DNA from: SIG78 sp045587205
GTDB taxonomy: Bacteria > Verrucomicrobiota > Lentisphaeria > Victivallales > Victivallaceae
Length of the DNA: 64,000 nucleotides
Assembly: GCA_045587205.1 (NCBI GenBank)
Contig: JAZNBV010000047.1
Coordinates: 45,657 to 109,656, forward strand
Reading direction: 5' to 3'
Position 1 is the first letter of the stretch. Every line of letters starts with the position of its first letter. Shown here piece by piece: positions 17,227-25,906 of this stretch. The notes under the pieces are model-generated. The model searched no databases. It was given only the letters and a program-made list of their open reading frames with translations, and was not told the DNA's origin. The position numbers were made by a program, and so were the translations under genes.

Positions 17227-18426
17227 TTATTTTTGATAAATGCAATTCTGGCGGGTCAATTCGGCACGCAGTACGCTGCATTCTGGTATTTTCAATGCCG
17301 CAGCGATCCCCGCCGCCTGCCCCGAAGCAATGCAGGTTACATTCAGCCGCACTGCGCTGATCACCAGCGGATCGGCGGCAATGATGCGCCCCGCCGCCAG
17401 CAGATTGTCAAAACTTTTGCTGCGGAGTGCGCCGTAAGGGATCGCAGGATTTCCGGTAATGCGGCTGCCCCAGGGCGAAGCAAAGTTTTTGATGTAATGG
17501 CCGCCAAAGTAATTACCGCAAAGCGCCACGGCATCTTCGGGCGGTTCGGGATTTGCCATATCTTCCAGAGTCAGCGTGCGCCACCCTGCAATGCTGCGGG
17601 TGTAACGCACCCCCATAAGCGGAGCGATCTTGCTGACATAACACTCGGCAAATTCGCTGAAATGTTTTTGCAGATACTCTACAATAAGGGGGATCTGCAA
17701 AAGCAGCTCGCGGTGCATAGCGTTGTACTGCAGCGGGTCGGCGGCATCGCCCGCGACGGCGGTCAGATTCAGCACCATTTCGTCATCCCGCGTCAGGGGC
17801 GTACCCATAAATTTATTCTGAATGGCAACGGGGAACGGGTACTCTTTGATAACTTCCTGAAAACGCTCCGCCACGGCAATTTTATCAAAATTTTTGATAT
17901 TTCTGACCTTGAACATCAAGGTTTTGGTCATACTTAATTCAACTTCGGGGGTGACGGTTTCCGCCCCCGAAAGCACCGACAGCGAAGCATCGCCCGTAGC
18001 ATCTACAAAAGCATCGGCAGCAAAATTCAGCAATTTGCCGCAACACTGTACTGAAATACTTTTAACTTGCCTCTGGCAGGTTTCCGCCCCGACGATATCG
18101 GCATTGAAAAGCATTTCAACACCCGCATCCGTCAGCATTTGCATCATTATCTGCTGAATGATATCTTCATCGACTGATGCGTTGTTGCCGCGCCACACCA
18201 GAGCGTTGCGGCGTTCCAGAGCTTCAACAAGTTCATCGGCAATGCCGCCTGCACGGCGCGGGAAGGGCCAGCCGCTCAAAAAAGCGGTCAATGCATAAAC
18301 TACTGAACCGCCGACCAGCGGAAGTCTGTCCACCAGCAGAACCGTTGCTCCTGCGCGTCGGGCACCCAGTGCCGCAGCAAAACCGCTGATGCCCGCACCG
18401 GCTACAATACAATCAAACTTTTTCAT
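17227..18426 (-). CDS. FAD-dependent oxidoreductase (FAD_oxidored-type)
   Basis: A 399-aa flavoprotein. The N-terminal dinucleotide motif is VAGAGISGFAAALGARRAG (about residues 8-26), with DRLPLVGGS after it. VDATGDASLSVLSGAE (about 150) is the conserved ATG strand of the family, and the C-terminal LAAGRIIAADPLVISAVR and ASGQAAGIAAALA close the FAD site. No signal peptide is seen. Such proteins are common in PVC polysaccharide loci and probably oxidise a sugar or hydroxyl group. It begins 7 bp after a pseudopilin stop. A second, related enzyme is at 29008-30366. Confidence 0.85.
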   Translation of the reverse strand: MKKFDCIVAGAGISGFAAALGARRAGATVLLVDRLPLVGGSVVYALTAFLSGWPFPRRAGGIADELVEALERRNALVWRGNNASVDEDIIQQIMMQMLTDAGVEMLFNADIVGAETCQRQVKSISVQCCGKLLNFAADAFVDATGDASLSVLSGAETVTPEVELSMTKTLMFKVRNIKNFDKIAVAERFQEVIKEYPFPVAIQNKFMGTPLTRDDEMVLNLTAVAGDAADPLQYNAMHRELLLQIPLIVEYLQKHFSEFAECYVSKIAPLMGVRYTRSIAGWRTLTLEDMANPEPPEDAVALCGNYFGGHYIKNFASPWGSRITGNPAIPYGALRSKSFDNLLAAGRIIAADPLVISAVRLNVTCIASGQAAGIAAALKIPECSVLRAELTRQNCIYQK

Positions 18427-18433
18427 AGATCAA

Positions 18434-19099
18434 TCAGAAGTTGCCACCTTTGAAGAGCAGCTTGGTTCCATAGGTTTTATAATACTCAACTGTACCCGGT
18501 TCCACGTGACCGTCGCACATCAGCACATTGGCAGTGCCGTTGTGCCGGAAACTGATACCTTTGCTGTTGACGGCTTCGGCTTTCATCGGCCAGGAACCGG
18601 AGTCAAAAGTCACCAGTGAATTGTTGTCAGTACGGAAACTGTCAGCGAAAAAGAGGCTTCTGGCAGGATCAAAGAGGTCGCTGTATTTAGTCGTTACCAG
18701 CACCGAGGAATGGCGCCCGGTGGGGGTGACGTCGTGGCAGGTATAGAGATTCTGACCGTAGCTGAACAGCGTGCGCTGGTTTTTTTCCTGCATACGTTCT
18801 ATATCTGAAGGACAGGTCCAGATAGTGCTGATGCGGTTTTCGTTCCACTCTTCATCGGTATTCATATAACGGTGTATGGCAGGATAAAACAGTTTTTCTT
18901 TGATTGAGGGAGGAAAATATCCTTCGTGGTCATCAATATACATCATTGAATAAATGCCGATCTGGCGCAGGTTGGAAGAACACTTGCTGCCGCGCGCCGC
19001 TTCCCGCGAAGCCGAAAGCGCCGGCAAAAGCATTGCCGCCAGAATCGCAATAATTGCAATCACAACCAGCAGTTCAATCAAGGTAAAACATTTCTTCAT
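18434..19099 (-). CDS. Pseudopilin-like protein with H-x9-DG tail (221 aa)
   Basis: Chosen start MKKCFTLIELLVV, preceded by an AGGAAAGGAA Shine-Dalgarno; the open frame extends 54 residues upstream into sequence shared with the end of the previous gene, which is not credible. The protein has the prepilin leader at residues 5-23, then SASREAARGSKCSSNLRQIGIY, and the tail FRHNGTANVLMCDGHVEPG with a perfect H-x9-DG motif. It is probably a type II-like pseudopilin in the inner membrane. It is closely related to the next gene upstream (19185-20042), which carries an extra in-frame segment in the leader. Confidence 0.88.
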   Translation of the reverse strand: MKKCFTLIELLVVIAIIAILAAMLLPALSASREAARGSKCSSNLRQIGIYSMMYIDDHEGYFPPSIKEKLFYPAIHRYMNTDEEWNENRISTIWTCPSDIERMQEKNQRTLFSYGQNLYTCHDVTPTGRHSSVLVTTKYSDLFDPARSLFFADSFRTDNNSLVTFDSGSWPMKAEAVNSKGISFRHNGTANVLMCDGHVEPGTVEYYKTYGTKLLFKGGNF

Positions 19100-19184
19100 A
19101 AAGTGTTCCTTTCCTTTCTTTGATTTAAACCGATTTTCAGTGAACCACGATACAAATAAACTTCTTGTGCGACTACCTTCCGGA

Positions 19185-20042
19185 TCAGAAATCCCCGCCC
19201 AGAAAAAGGTAGGCGTTTCCGTTTGAGCCTTCATATTGTTTGAATGTCCCCGGTTCAACATGACCGTCGCACATCAGCACATTGGCAGTGTTGTTGTGGC
19301 GGAAACTCATACCGTAACCAACGGGTTTTGAGGTGTCAAAGGGGTATTTGCCGGAGTCAAAGCATACATACCCGTTTATATCTTTTTCTTTGGTCACAGC
19401 CTCTCCGTAACGCGAACTGTCGGCAAAAAAGAGAGTTTTGGAAGCATCAACAAGGTCACTGAATTTGGTCATAAAACGCACCACGCTGGGGCGGTCTGCA
19501 CGGAGAACATAACGGTCGCAGCAAGTGTAGGTGTTTTCGCCATAACTATATACAGCATTTTCTATATTGCTGTCGCTGGAGCGTTCGGCATCACTTGGGC
19601 ACATATATATGGTATTATGAGTGTTTTTATTCCATTTTATATCACCGGTTATATAGGGCTGCAATGCATTATAAAATTGCCGGGCATAAATGGAGGGCGG
19701 AAAATAGCCGTCGTGATCATCGCTGTACATAAAACTGTAAACCCCGATCTGGCGCAGATTGCTTGTGCATTTGCTGCTTTTGGCACTTTCCCGCGAAGCT
19801 GAAAGCGCCGGCAAAAGCATTGCCGCCAGAATAGCAATAATGGCGATGACTACCAAAAGTTCAATCAGCGTGAACGCTGATTGAGTGAAGATGTGAAGGC
19901 GTGAAGTGCGCCCTGCCGGGCGCAAGGAGGTGCAGCTTTTAAATTTTGAAAAACAGTTCCGGCGTGCAGCAGTAACCGGAAGTTCGATCAGGGTGAACTG
20001 CGATGCTGCCCGGGGGGAACCAAAAAGGGCATTGTTTTTCAT
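19185..20042 (-). CDS. Pseudopilin-like protein with duplicated FTLIEL leader (285 aa)
   Basis: Start MKNNALFGSP chosen for the AAGGA 9 bp upstream. After 15 residues comes a first FTLIEL, then 35 residues of Arg/Ser/Cys-rich sequence (from PVTAARRNCF to HIFTQSA) and a second, complete FTLIELLVVIAIIAILAAM. The rest matches the neighbouring pseudopilin (SASRESAKSSKCTSNLRQIGVY; RHNNTANVLMCDGHVEPG, perfect H-x9-DG). Prepilin peptidase would be expected to cut at SA/F before the second motif, giving a leader of about 57 residues instead of the usual 4-15. First gene of the minus-strand operon, with its own promoter. Confidence 0.85.
   Translation of the reverse strand: MKNNALFGSPRAASQFTLIELPVTAARRNCFSKFKSCTSLRPAGRTSRLHIFTQSAFTLIELLVVIAIIAILAAMLLPALSASRESAKSSKCTSNLRQIGVYSFMYSDDHDGYFPPSIYARQFYNALQPYITGDIKWNKNTHNTIYMCPSDAERSSDSNIENAVYSYGENTYTCCDRYVLRADRPSVVRFMTKFSDLVDASKTLFFADSSRYGEAVTKEKDINGYVCFDSGKYPFDTSKPVGYGMSFRHNNTANVLMCDGHVEPGTFKQYEGSNGNAYLFLGGDF
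19857..19997 (-). repeat. In-frame palindromic insertion duplicating the FTLIEL codons
   Basis: Two 18-bp copies encoding FTLIEL (19857-19874 and 19980-19997) stand exactly 123 bp (41 codons) apart and differ at two synonymous bases. The DNA between them holds a perfect 16-bp palindrome (GCGCCC/GGGCGC, 19908-19923). The second copy overlaps a perfect 10-bp inverted repeat, TCAATCAGCG/CGCTGATTGA (19861-19884). Frame is kept, so the element behaves like an in-frame palindromic insertion. Confidence 0.7.
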
Positions 20043-20106
20043 TTTCAGAAATCCTTTTGTTGTTAATCTGTCACGGGTTGCATTTTCAAAAAATTCACAC
20101 ATATTA

Positions 20107-20135
20107 AATTTACAATAAAATAATCTTGCAGTCAA
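20107..20135 (-). promoter_or_regulatory. Promoter of the minus-strand pseudopilin/beta-helix operon
   Basis: Minus strand: TTGACT (20130-20135), 17-bp spacer, TAAATT (20107-20112), about 65 bp before the pseudopilin start. Confidence 0.5.
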
Positions 20136-20345
20136 TGTATTTTTCACTAATTAATTTATAAAAATCTGCTATATTGATATATTTTTGCATTTTTTTTCTG
20201 TTTGCGGGGAGAACAACCCGGGTAACTGATAACTCAAACGGCAGCAGTAAACTCCGCTGCTGGTTATTGCCGTTATCTGCGGGACGGACGGTTTTCTGTA
20301 TTATCAACTTTACAGAGTTTTTTAGCATAAAACAGTAAAAAATGT

Positions 20346-20373
20346 TTGCATTGATTAATTTTAATATTATATT
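20346..20373 (+). promoter_or_regulatory. Promoter of the Gfo/Idh-isomerase-glycosidase operon
   Basis: TTGCAT (20346-20351), 16-bp spacer, TATATT (20368-20373), 53 bp before the chosen start codon. Confidence 0.55.
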
Positions 20374-20426
20374 TATGGGAATATTCTGTTTTCCGCAGCA
20401 ACTTTAATATGTCACAGGAGAAAAAA

Positions 20427-21602
20427 ATGGCTCAAGACAAAGTTCGGTTCGGTGTTATCGGTATCGGTAATATGGGCAGCTCTCACGTCACTTTCATCAA
20501 TCAGGGCAAGGATTGCGTCCTGACGGCGGTTTGCGACTGCAACCCCAAGGCGTTTGACCGTATCCCTGCCGCTATCCGCGAAAAAGTCAAATGCTACGAC
20601 GAAGCAAGCAAGCTTATCAACGATCCGGAAGTCGATGTGGTAGTGGTGGCTGTGCCGCACTATTCGCACCCGGATATGGCAATTATGGCTATGCAGGCCG
20701 GCAAGCACGTTCTGGTGGAAAAACCCCTTGCTGTGCATAAGGCAGAAGCCGAACGCGTGATCGCCGAAGCCAAAAAATACCCCAATCTGGTCAAGGCTCT
20801 GATGCTCAACCAGCGTACTATTCCGGCTCACATCAAAGTCAAGCAGCTGATCGATTCCGGCGAACTCGGTCAGATCCGCCGCGTCTGCTGGACAATTACC
20901 GACTGGTTCCGTACCCAGTACTACTACGACTCCGGCGACTGGCGCGCCAGCTGGCGCGGTGAAGGCGGCGGCGTGCTGACCAACCAGTGCCCGCACCAGC
21001 TGGATTTGTTCCAGTGGTTCTTCGGTCTGCCCAGCAAAGTGCGTGCTTCTGCCAAGCTCGGCAAGTTCCACAATATTGAAGTGGAAGATGAAGTCAACGC
21101 CTATATGGAATATGCCGACGGTATGACTGCCAACTTTATTGCCTCCACCGGCGAATGCCCCGGAGTAAACCGTCTGGAAATCACCGCTGAACGCGGTCTG
21201 CTGATTTTGGAAAACCGCAACGAAATCAGTTTCCGCCGCAACGAAGTTGAAATGACCGAATACAGCCGTACCGCCACCAAAGGTTTTGCGCCGACGGCAG
21301 TCTGGGACTGCAAGATCCCTGCCGCACTGCCCACCGTTGCCGGTCATCAGGTCATTATTGAAAACGTCGCTGCTGCAGTTCTGGGCAAGGCGCAGCTTAT
21401 TTCTCCGCTGGAAGAAGGTATCCGCGGTCTTGAACTGGGCAACGCAATGCTGTATTCAGGTTTGAACGACTGCACCGTGGAGCTGCCGCTGGATTCTGCG
21501 GCGTACGCCGGTATGCTTGACAAGCTTGTGGAAAACTCCCGCTATCAGAAAAAGACCGTCAAAGCAGAAGGTAAAGGCGACGATTTCAGCGGTTCCTATT
21601 GA
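20427..21602 (+). CDS. Gfo/Idh/MocA-family oxidoreductase
   Basis: Start at the second ATG (MAQDKVRFGVIGIGNMG), placed just after CAGGAG; the earlier ATG at 20409 lies before that site. 391 aa. N-terminal Rossmann fold GVIGIGNMGSSH, then the family motif VLVEKPLAV (Lys of EKP, about residue 100) and the C-terminal alpha/beta domain with GGGVLTNQCPHQLDLFQW, whose His is in the usual catalytic position. An NAD(P)-dependent sugar or inositol dehydrogenase is expected; substrate unknown. First gene of an operon followed 39 bp later by a sugar-isomerase-like gene, a common pairing in sugar oxidation and epimerisation routes. Confidence 0.9.
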   Translation: MAQDKVRFGVIGIGNMGSSHVTFINQGKDCVLTAVCDCNPKAFDRIPAAIREKVKCYDEASKLINDPEVDVVVVAVPHYSHPDMAIMAMQAGKHVLVEKPLAVHKAEAERVIAEAKKYPNLVKALMLNQRTIPAHIKVKQLIDSGELGQIRRVCWTITDWFRTQYYYDSGDWRASWRGEGGGVLTNQCPHQLDLFQWFFGLPSKVRASAKLGKFHNIEVEDEVNAYMEYADGMTANFIASTGECPGVNRLEITAERGLLILENRNEISFRRNEVEMTEYSRTATKGFAPTAVWDCKIPAALPTVAGHQVIIENVAAAVLGKAQLISPLEEGIRGLELGNAMLYSGLNDCTVELPLDSAAYAGMLDKLVENSRYQKKTVKAEGKGDDFSGSY

Positions 21603-21641
21603 TTCAGAATATATTGTTAAAATAAATCAGGAGAAAAAATT

Positions 21642-22571
21642 ATGTTTCTGACCGGTTTTGCAGATGAAGCCAGCAAAGATTTTGCTTTGCAGATCAAAGC
21701 TACCAAAGAACTCGGCTGGCACTATATTGAAACGCGTAATATCAACGGCAAAAATCTTTCCACGCTCACCGATGAAGAGTTTGAAAAGGTTGCCGGTATG
21801 CTTCAGGACAGCGGCGTAAGCATCAACTGCTACGGCAGTCCGGTTGCCAACTGGGGCAAGCACCCGCGCAAGGAAGAAGATTTCCAGGCGTCGATCGATG
21901 AATTGAACGCGGCGTTCCCCCGTATGGAAAAACTTGGTATCAAGATGCTGCGTGGTATGAGTTTCCTTACCCCCACAGATGAACAGCCCGATTCGCCGGA
22001 ACTGGAAGCGATCATTTTCAAAAAGGTGCGTACTCTCGTGGAAATGTGCGCCGATCACGGTATTGTGTACGGTCACGAAAACTGTATGAACTACGGCGGT
22101 CTTTCGTTTATCCACTCTTTGAAACTGATCGAAAAAGTCAATCACGACAACCTCAAACTGATCTTTGATACCGGCAACCCGACCTTTAACTACCGCGTTA
22201 TCGGTGCGGCGCCGTATCCGCTGCAGTCGGCGTGGGAGTTTTACAGGAATGTCCGCGAACACATCATCTATGTGCATATCAAAGACGGTCTGGCGATGCC
22301 GCGCGAAGACGGTGTCCGCCCCAATGCAGTTTACACCTACGCCGGTGACGGTGCCGGTGATGTGCGTGCCATTGTCCGCGACTTGTGCAAAACCGGTTAC
22401 GACGGCGGTTTTTCGATGGAACCGCACGTTGCGGCAGTGTTCCACGCGGAAAATCCCGATCAGAGTCCGGAAGATATCTGCTACAACAGCTATATTGAAT
22501 ACGGCCGCCGTTTTGAAGAAATCCTGAAAGAAGCTATGAAAGACGCCAACAGAGAGTACAAACTCCAGTAA
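21642..22571 (+). CDS. Sugar phosphate isomerase/epimerase-like TIM-barrel protein
   Basis: A 309-aa AP-endonuclease-2/xylose-isomerase-like barrel. Metal-ligand candidates are Glu in YGHENCMNYGG (about residue 148), Asp in LIFDTGNP (about 180), His in IIYVHIKDG (about 212) and Glu in FSMEPHV (about 265). This is the usual E-D/H-H-E arrangement for a divalent metal. It probably isomerises or epimerises a keto-sugar made by the preceding Gfo/Idh enzyme. GGAG precedes the start; 25 bp separate it from the next gene. Confidence 0.87.
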   Translation: MFLTGFADEASKDFALQIKATKELGWHYIETRNINGKNLSTLTDEEFEKVAGMLQDSGVSINCYGSPVANWGKHPRKEEDFQASIDELNAAFPRMEKLGIKMLRGMSFLTPTDEQPDSPELEAIIFKKVRTLVEMCADHGIVYGHENCMNYGGLSFIHSLKLIEKVNHDNLKLIFDTGNPTFNYRVIGAAPYPLQSAWEFYRNVREHIIYVHIKDGLAMPREDGVRPNAVYTYAGDGAGDVRAIVRDLCKTGYDGGFSMEPHVAAVFHAENPDQSPEDICYNSYIEYGRRFEEILKEAMKDANREYKLQ

Positions 22572-22596
22572 CCAATAACATTGAAAAGGGGAAATT

Positions 22597-25500
22597 ATGA
22601 AAAGAGATCTTTTTCAAGCCGCTGCCGGTACCGCAGCAGTGCTGCTGACCGCCACGGTTGCCTGCGGAGCTGTTCCTTACACAGATGATCTGGGTTTCAA
22701 TGCACGCAGTACAGCCAAGCCGCCGCGTCTGACAATTTCGCCGCGTCCCTCACAGGCAATTAAGAACCCGGTTGTGATTGACGGCAAAAAAGTATATCGC
22801 ATTCCCGGTCCTGAAAAGGGCAAGCAGTTTGTCGGTTACACCTCCACAGTGGGGATGGTCGGCAAAAATTCCAGCGCCCCCGGCACAATGGTGATAACTA
22901 CCGAAGGTAATCTGAACGGCGACGTCAGCTCCATTAAATACGCCCTCAACTATATCCGCAAGGGCGGCGGCAACGGCTCCGCCGGTTCGGAAAGTTATTC
23001 GGTTGCCGCCAAGGCCGGTTACATCGGCCAATCTATGGCGTTTACGGTTCCGCCTGAAGCCATTGGGATACAGTATATTTTTGGTTTCAACGGCAAACCC
23101 GGCAGCTCCTGGGATATCAGCCGCCTTACGTTTGAGTTTGCGCCCGACAATGTCAAACTCAAGAAGATTATGCCGCCTTACGGCAGCAAGCCTTCAACCT
23201 GGGGCGACAAATATTCGGCATCTGCGGATTGCTTCTTTAATGTTGACAATGCCAAGCTTGCAGAGGCGCGTACCTCGGTAAAGATTGCGTACGATGACAA
23301 AAATCTTTATCTGGGTTATGTCTGCAGCGAGCCGGAAATGAAGGTTCTTGCCTCCAAGATCACCGAACGCGACGGATCGCTCTGGCAGGATGACTGCGTG
23401 GAATTCTTCTTCTTTGACCCCGAAAAAGACGTGGTCAAGCAGTTTATTACCAACTCCATAGGTACAATGTTCGATGCCGAATTGGCACAGGCGCAGGCCG
23501 GCGACCCCTACAAACTCCGCCCGTGGGACGGCAAGTGGTCGGTCAAAACCTACCCCAAAACCGCCAATACCTGGGAAGTGGCTATGATTCTGCCGTGGAA
23601 GACTCTGGGCTTTGACGGCGTGCCGGCTTATCCGGTGACAGTGAACTTCGGCCGCGAACGCCACGCTGATAAAGTGGTCAGCCACTGGAACTCTTATCAG
23701 GGCAACCTCAACGAAGTCAATAACTTTGCCAAGATGGACTTTGTCAAAAATGAACTGGTCCGCAACCGCAAGATCGAAAAGGTCAACTATATACCCAAAC
23801 GCGCCAAAAAACTCTACAAAGAGCTTTTGACCAACGAAAAAAACAATTGGTTGAGCTTTATCTGGAGCAGCGAATATTACCTTATTTATCAGGCTCCGGC
23901 AGTCCGCGCCAAAAATACGCTCGAAAGCATTGTTCCGCATCAGAAAAAGATGCTCAAGGCTTACGGTGAAGCCGGTATGGCGGGCCCCGGTCTGCCATAC
24001 GTGTGGGCAAAGCACAACACTCTGCTGACCCGCGCTGATTACGAAGAAGCCTACAAACTCTACGGCACTAAATTCACCCAGACTGTCAGATTCTCTGAAG
24101 CTGTCGCCAAAAAAGAGGGCGCCAAACCCACCACTCTGATTGGTACGCGTCTGGCTGCCGACCCCGGTGATCCGGTGGCGATCGAACTGACCAAAAAACA
24201 TCTGGACAACATTGCTGCCGGTTTGGCAAAAGATCCGGAAAAGCGCAAGTTCATTGCTTATCTGCACGGTATCGATGAACCGACCAACCCCATCAGCTAC
24301 ATCTACAGCCGCACCCGCAACAGCGAAAATGTTGCCGATATCGATGCGGTTGCCGAAGAGATCAAAGCCAAGTACGGTTTCGGCAAATACACAATGGATG
24401 ACCGTTTCGGTGATGCCGGTCCGGCGCGTCACTTTGACCGCATTGCTTTCTGGCGCTGGTGGAACGACCGTTTTGCCAACTACACCAAAACTTTGAGCGA
24501 ACACGCTGCCAAAGTTCTGCCTGGCATTCCCTATCAGGTGTTCAACCGCAATACCTGCGCCGGAACTGATACTGTCGATGTGGCACTCTGCGCCAACGGA
24601 GATTTCTACATCAGCAGCGACCCCTATCCGACCAGCTCGCGCAGTTATTTCGGTATGGGCAGAGCGTTGTACCACACCGGTTACTCGGTCAAGCTGATGC
24701 GCGACCTTGCGCCCAAAGCCAAGATCGGTTTCTTCGGTCAGGCGTTCAACTACTGCGGCGGCACCCCGGTGCGTGCCGATTTGCGCGAATGGGCAAGTCA
24801 GGCGCTCAAAAACGGTCTGGATCAATTCACCTGGTATGCCCAGGATGCGCTGCACGTCAATCCGGAAATCTTCAACGAAGCGTTTGAAATTTCCCGTCAG
24901 GTTAAAGATATGCCCAAACTCAAATTCCCCTCCACAACCAAAACCGCAATTTATTACAGCGATTATGACCGCTGGGGGCTTAACGAAGGCGGTACCCACC
25001 CGACCTACACGGTGTACGCTCTGCTGGGTGAACACCTCGGCAGCTGGTTCCGTTTTGTCAGCAAAAACCACCTGGATCTGAACGGCATCAAACAGCTTTA
25101 CATACCGCGTATGCGTTACAGCGATCCGGATTTGACCAAAAAGGTGCTGGATTTTGCCCGCAACGGCGGTACTCTGATCGTCTTTGACCCCACCTTCCTG
25201 ACCTATAATATCGACGGCAGTTCCATTGCTGAACGCGCGGAAGTCGTCGGTACGGAACTGGTGAAAAAGAACGGTGTATCAATGAGCCTTAAATACGGCA
25301 AAGTTTCTCTGCCGCTTACCCGCGTAATGCACACTTCCAGTGAAGAAAATACCACTGTGCAGGCTTTTGACTTTGCCAAAGTTCCTGCCGGAGCCAAAGT
25401 GCTTGCCACCTATACAGACGGCAAGCCGGCGATCATTGAACGCGCTTTCGGCAAGGGTAAAGTGATCTTCTCGGCGGTTCAGCCCTTCGGTATATCCGAT

Positions 25501-25641
25501 GCGGCGATCGAACCTGCCGGTTGGAAAAACTTTGTTGCCGACCGCGCCAAAGCCGTCGGTGAAAAGACCAATCTGGATATCTGGTATTTCCAGTTGCCGG
25601 AAGTCAAAAACAAGCACTTCAATATCGTCGGTTTGAAGTAA
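22597..25641 (+). CDS. Secreted CBM9-like / glycosidase-like multidomain protein (1014 aa)
   Basis: Full-length paralogue of the protein at 1009-4014. A signal-like start (RDLFQAAAGTAAVLLTATVACGA) leads into a beta-sandwich region, a CBM9-like domain (about 200-390; LWQDDCVEFFFFDPEKD, WEVAMILPWKTLG), a TIM-barrel-like region (IDEPTNP around 559-565, SSDPYPTSSRSYF, GLDQFTWYAQDA) and a trimerisation-like segment (LDFARNGGTLIVFDPTFL). The acidic DEP and DPYPTS motifs are shared with the paralogue, but its WYCAEA reads WYAQDA here. A glycan-degrading role is inferred from domains and operon. The ACG/Cys at the signal end could also be a lipobox (ATVAC). Confidence 0.72.
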   Translation: MKRDLFQAAAGTAAVLLTATVACGAVPYTDDLGFNARSTAKPPRLTISPRPSQAIKNPVVIDGKKVYRIPGPEKGKQFVGYTSTVGMVGKNSSAPGTMVITTEGNLNGDVSSIKYALNYIRKGGGNGSAGSESYSVAAKAGYIGQSMAFTVPPEAIGIQYIFGFNGKPGSSWDISRLTFEFAPDNVKLKKIMPPYGSKPSTWGDKYSASADCFFNVDNAKLAEARTSVKIAYDDKNLYLGYVCSEPEMKVLASKITERDGSLWQDDCVEFFFFDPEKDVVKQFITNSIGTMFDAELAQAQAGDPYKLRPWDGKWSVKTYPKTANTWEVAMILPWKTLGFDGVPAYPVTVNFGRERHADKVVSHWNSYQGNLNEVNNFAKMDFVKNELVRNRKIEKVNYIPKRAKKLYKELLTNEKNNWLSFIWSSEYYLIYQAPAVRAKNTLESIVPHQKKMLKAYGEAGMAGPGLPYVWAKHNTLLTRADYEEAYKLYGTKFTQTVRFSEAVAKKEGAKPTTLIGTRLAADPGDPVAIELTKKHLDNIAAGLAKDPEKRKFIAYLHGIDEPTNPISYIYSRTRNSENVADIDAVAEEIKAKYGFGKYTMDDRFGDAGPARHFDRIAFWRWWNDRFANYTKTLSEHAAKVLPGIPYQVFNRNTCAGTDTVDVALCANGDFYISSDPYPTSSRSYFGMGRALYHTGYSVKLMRDLAPKAKIGFFGQAFNYCGGTPVRADLREWASQALKNGLDQFTWYAQDALHVNPEIFNEAFEISRQVKDMPKLKFPSTTKTAIYYSDYDRWGLNEGGTHPTYTVYALLGEHLGSWFRFVSKNHLDLNGIKQLYIPRMRYSDPDLTKKVLDFARNGGTLIVFDPTFLTYNIDGSSIAERAEVVGTELVKKNGVSMSLKYGKVSLPLTRVMHTSSEENTTVQAFDFAKVPAGAKVLATYTDGKPAIIERAFGKGKVIFSAVQPFGISDAAIEPAGWKNFVADRAKAVGEKTNLDIWYFQLPEVKNKHFNIVGLK

Positions 25642-25664
25642 GCTCTGTAAGAAGTGACGGAAAA

Positions 25665-25906
25665 GGGGATGTTGCAAAACTGTTTTGTGGGGAAAAAACC
25701 TTTTTGAAAAAAGGTTCTTTTCCCCACGCCCCATTTTCCAAAAACTTTTGCCGGGATTGCTTTTATTGTTTCAATAAAAGCAATCCCAACTTATTTATTA
25801 TAAGTAAATTGCAATATTTTTTTCTGTAAAAATTCACGCTATTGCAAGAAAAAAACTAAAATATTCTGCTGCAGTTTGACAAAATAAAAAAAAGGTTGCT
25901 GTTACA
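25665..25906 (+). mobile_element. MITE-like non-coding element, copy B (right end missing)
   Basis: Begins with the same GGGGATGTTGCAAAACT end as copy A (4794-5111). Its first hairpin (25687-25727) is essentially identical to A's. The second hairpin (25753-25787) has perfect 15-bp arms GGGATTGCTTTTATT and AATAAAAGCAATCCC: compared with copy A one base pair is changed in both arms together. The third section is diverged, and the right terminal repeat is lost where the EamA transporter gene ends. It follows the paralogue of the gene that precedes copy A. Confidence 0.6.

Larger units (their letters stand above)
20043..20426. promoter_or_regulatory. Divergent intergenic control region of the carbohydrate locus
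   Basis: A 384-bp AT-rich gap with no credible gene. It holds one promoter toward each side (20107-20135 minus, 20346-20373 plus). Between them, 20228-20277 is an imperfect dyad with outer arms GATAAC/GTTATC and inner GGCA/TGCC and GCAG/CTGC pairs, standing out as GC-rich against its AT-rich surroundings. It could be an operator for one of the AraC regulators; that is a guess. Confidence 0.4.

Noticed and set aside
23194..25071. 625-codon minus-strand open frame inside the 1014-aa protein gene
   Set aside because: Antisense shadow in the same position as in the paralogue; no ribosome site or domain.
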